A stretch of DNA of 64,000 bases. Source: Xiphydria camelus (Eukaryota > Arthropoda > Insecta > Hymenoptera > Xiphydriidae). Shown one piece after another: positions 60,770 to 64,000 of this stretch. How positions within the stretch are numbered: position 1 is the first letter of the stretch; every line of letters starts with the position of its first letter. The notes under the pieces are model-generated. The model was not told the DNA's origin and ran no database searches. It was given only the letters and a program-made list of their open reading frames with translations. A program made the position numbers and the translations under genes. The stretch is from assembly GCA_963678675.1 (NCBI GenBank), contig OY783193.1, forward strand, positions 6,021,501 to 6,085,500. The letters are read 5' to 3'.

Positions 60770-63573
60770 TGATTATTCGACGGATATAGTTCACAAGAAA
60801 CTCAAGTCAGTATACTTCATATTGTTTATTTACTAGAGATATATATATTTATGCAAAATATAATTTTAACGAGGGTTTACAGCCATAGCGTAAACTTGTT
60901 CTTGTACCATGATCGATGATAATACACGAATATCCTTGAAACACAATATTTTATGCCGCAAAAGATATTCAGAACATTTACCACGTTCTTTTCTTTTCAA
61001 TAATAAAGGTTTTAAATCTATGGATAAAGTACATTAGGAAAAACATAACTAGTGCTATTGGTTTAACAATCGTCCGATTAAAGAACTTAACTGACAGTTA
61101 ATAACACAGTATTCATGTTGTCATTAATAGTCAGATAAGCGCCCAACAAATGATCAATAAATTCGTCCGTCAATCGCATTACATTTATTTCTTATGCAAC
61201 CCTAACTTATAGCGTAATCTTAGGCACTATATTATTGAAATAAGTCAACTTAATAATTGAGATATCGTCAAAAGACTTAATGAAATAAAATGTTAACATT
61301 TTGCAAGATAACAATTACGTTCAAGATTGCAATGATAACGTTTCAATTGGTTTAAGACAGACTTGATTATCGGAACCCTAGAGTTAGATGATACCCAACA
61401 CTTTTTCTAACGCTTTCTTTTTTTGACGATAAGACTTCCCCAATAATCCTTTTGAAGGACAACCGAAATTCCGCTTCATCATGATCGGCTTCCGAGTTTT
61501 ACTTATCATAAGTATTTTAGTGAGTGAACGCCGTAATTTTTTAATTCTTCATTCTTTTTCTTGTTTATGCTTGACGCTATAAAGATAAAAGAGTGAGAAG
61601 AAAAAGGAGAGCTCAATCGCTGAATTAATCATCTTGCCATGATGATACGCCTGTAACTCGATCGAAATCCTCACATAAAAGCGTGCTCCGTTGCATATGT
61701 TTCTCAGACACGTCACGTAATTCAGAGATAACTCATTTCTGAGCTTTTAAATATCTCAATGTTGCTCACGTACAAATTTCCCGATTTCCCTCACTCAACG
61801 ACGTTTGTTTATATCATGAAATCATTTATCATTACGAACAATCCACATCAAAATATAGTTCTGACAATGGAGAAAGCTTAAAATGTTTCGCGTAAAACGA
61901 GTACGATGGAATTGCATTAATCACATTACATATAACTTGAGATGAATTGGCTAGTTCACGTGTAAACCTTATTAAGCACATGATTTGCCACAGTTAACAC
62001 CATGCGAAAGGTAGATATCGAGTAGTTTATCATCTCATAGCATTTTTGAGATAGTCACGTACAACGTAGGCACGTATTTAGATTCACAATTATTTCACGG
62101 GAGACGCGCAAAGAATGATAAAGAAATGCTGACCACTGTGTACGCTGTTCATAATATTCATATAGGCATGTTGGTTTTTGATAAAAAATAGGACTCCGGT
62201 TAACACACGTGAAGCAATATGTTTGTCAGCACATAGAACGACATGTGCGCGATAGCAATATTGTCGCACACTTGTGACCGCGTACGCAATCTTTCGGTAT
62301 ATCTGATAATGTGCGATTGTATACCGCATAATGACAATGATTTAGCGCTATTCCTTAAATTCATATCTGGAAAACTGCACATACACTTGTGTAGATATTA
62401 GCAAACTCCGTTTTTAAACTTCACGTGTAATACTATCTTTGAAAATCGTTGAAAGTGGAAAATGATCTTTTTCACTAATTCAATTGAACGTATCGATCTC
62501 TACGTGTGATGTATTCGTTTTACATGATATTAATTTACAATATAACTACACAGAAATTCTGTCGATATAAAATGTCACCGTCATTCACTCGTCACATCTT
62601 GTTCCTCTCTCATCAAGATAAACTTATATAAAGTTAGATTCTCTCTCTTGCAATGCACACAAATTTATGCGCATCTATCAAATCTACTTCACGTAGCATT
62701 CTACATGATATTCTCTTGAATCACACTTTACAAGTTATATCGTGGGCAATCTGTAAAAATTATTCCCAACTGCGTAATGTCTATACAAAATATAGGAATA
62801 CTACAAGTACAATAAAGAGAGGTCGTGGTATGTCCAATGCGTACTGAAATAAATGAGATATTATTTAAACCCGACCTCGAGTAACTCGGCTGGACTCGAA
62901 CAGGTAATACACGCGTATAACGATATTCGTATAACTCGCGATTTTATTGAGAAATTTACTCCGTGAGCGAGTCCCTCGAAAAAATAAGCTATAGTTTTAT
63001 TAGTACAGAGTATCCATATTCTCGCAGTAAATCTTTTTATAAAATCAGGCTAAGGAGTTTGCATTATTTATCAATCATGATACATCAATTCCTTCTTTTC
63101 CAATAATTGAACAGATGGAATCGAAGTATCGAAGCTGTTACATCATACCAACTTTTTATATGCAAAACGAGAAACTGACACCTATCAGTTCTAATGCGGC
63201 TGTAAAGTTAAATTGATTATGCTCCTCTGAATGCGTCATGTGGCGAGTTTTTTACAGTAATAATAATTGATAATAATTTTACAGTTTATAATCAATTGAT
63301 TGAGTAGTTTTACAGCTCATACTTCGTCAAAAGGAATCTTTCCGTATCTCTATAAAATTATACTTTCACTGAGAAAAATATAGGACTGCAAAGATGCTCA
63401 CGTACTCGTTCGCACGTCCATGGTCAGATTCATATTATGCTTTCAGACGCACCATTGATTCCCATTTGTGCGCGACCTCATTGATAATTGTATTTTTGTT
63501 GTTGCTAATCTATGCTAAGCAGTGAGTAGGAAGAACTTTTACATAAATAATTTACACGCTCAATGTACAAAGC
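60770..63573. other. Gene-free spacer between TTC19 and SLC39A7
   Basis: AT-rich 2.8 kb between convergent genes. I see no exon on either strand; it probably includes both 3' UTRs. Confidence 0.5.
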
Positions 63574-64000
63574 TCATTCATACTGAGCTATCAGTACCAT
63601 CATGTAAACTCCAAGGAGCAACGCGATGATTTCCTTGACGGATTGCCAGAATTTCGTATCGGACAAGAGTTCTGGTATCACGGAAACTGTCGCGATATAA
63701 ATGAAGCCGCCAGCTGTGAAGGGTAATATCCACGTTGTCGCGAGATCCCCTAAAATGTCATATCAATCAGACGCCGCTTCAAATCATAGCTGGCGGATAC
63801 GTACTCGTAGAATAAACAGCTCAATGTCACTATATAAACAGAGCAAAATCATGCTTACCCATCCCTTCCGCCAACAATGAAGCATATGTCCCCAACAGCG
63901 CTCCCACAGCTGTAGTTAATTGCAGCCACATTGCCTGAAATAGTAGCAATAGTTTTTTTTACATATAGTTCAACTTTGCAAATGTAAGAATATTCTAGAC
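63574..64000 (-). CDS. SLC39A7: ZIP7/Catsup-type zinc transporter, C-terminal part
   Basis: ER/Golgi zinc exporter of the ZIP family (LIV-1 group). The last two exons are in the window (63934-63859 and 63749-63574); the rest lies beyond the right edge. About 83 C-terminal residues are visible. [20 protein letters not shown] is close to ZIP7 of vertebrates and differs from ZIP13 (VNVLPDL). The last transmembrane segment [12 protein letters not shown] is followed by the terminal QYE, as in the ZIP7 tail MMVLIAHLE. The preceding exon gives the [19 protein letters not shown] helix. The histidine-rich regions and the metal site of the central helices are not in the window. Confidence 0.88.

Overview
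The window is nuclear DNA of an arthropod, almost certainly an insect. The gene set and protein sequences are insect-like, genes are intron-rich with GT-AG introns, intergenic DNA is AT-rich but CpG is common, and there are many short inverted-repeat (MITE-like) elements, including one with a mariner-type terminus. Hymenoptera (ant, bee or wasp) is my best guess. That is inference; no species-diagnostic sequence was found.

Layout, left to right. 1-11 kb (minus): the 5' two thirds of a kismet/CHD7-type chromatin remodeller, from a Q-rich N-terminus through two chromodomains and the whole SNF2 ATPase; it runs off the left edge. 11-18 kb: CpG- and microsatellite-rich promoter DNA with several transposon remnants. 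18-19.7 kb (plus): Rab14. 22.4-25.4 kb (plus): Rpp30, the RNase P/MRP p30 subunit. 25.4-29.6 kb: gene-free, with a mariner-like MITE, a hairpin and two nested TAA-flanked MITEs. 29.6-33.5 kb (minus): PABIR/FAM122, a PP2A-B55 regulator. 34.4-35.5 kb (plus): NTMT1, the alpha-N-terminal methyltransferase. 35.7-37.6 kb (minus): heparan sulfate 2-O-sulfotransferase. 38.1-39.6 kb (plus): RpL35. 40.9-44.8 kb (minus): the golgin GM130. 45.3-45.7 kb (plus): a UPF0449 (C19orf25-like) coiled-coil protein. 46-52.4 kb: mostly gene-free, with a near-perfect 258-bp hairpin and two unassigned candidate exons. 52.5-56.1 kb (minus): TMEM268, with two homologous alternative last exons. 59.2-60.8 kb (plus): TTC19. 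63.6 kb to the right edge (minus): the 3' end of a SLC39A7/Catsup-type zinc transporter.

This is a housekeeping neighbourhood of head-to-head and tail-to-tail pairs (PABIR1/NTMT1, Hs2st/RpL35 and GM130/UPF0449 diverge; NTMT1/Hs2st and RpL35/GM130 converge). The genes serve unrelated processes: chromatin, membrane traffic, RNA processing, translation, proteoglycan synthesis and mitochondria. I see no operon or defence-like system. Exon models were built by hand from splice signals, reading phase and remembered family sequence. For the ten genes complete in the window the exon lengths sum to whole codons.

The most unusual items are the duplicated TMEM268 terminal exons, the long hairpins at 46.06-46.32 kb and 22.67-22.75 kb, two inverted copies of a 0.5-kb terminal-inverted-repeat element, the nested MITEs at 28.7-29.1 kb, and a GC-AG intron in GM130.
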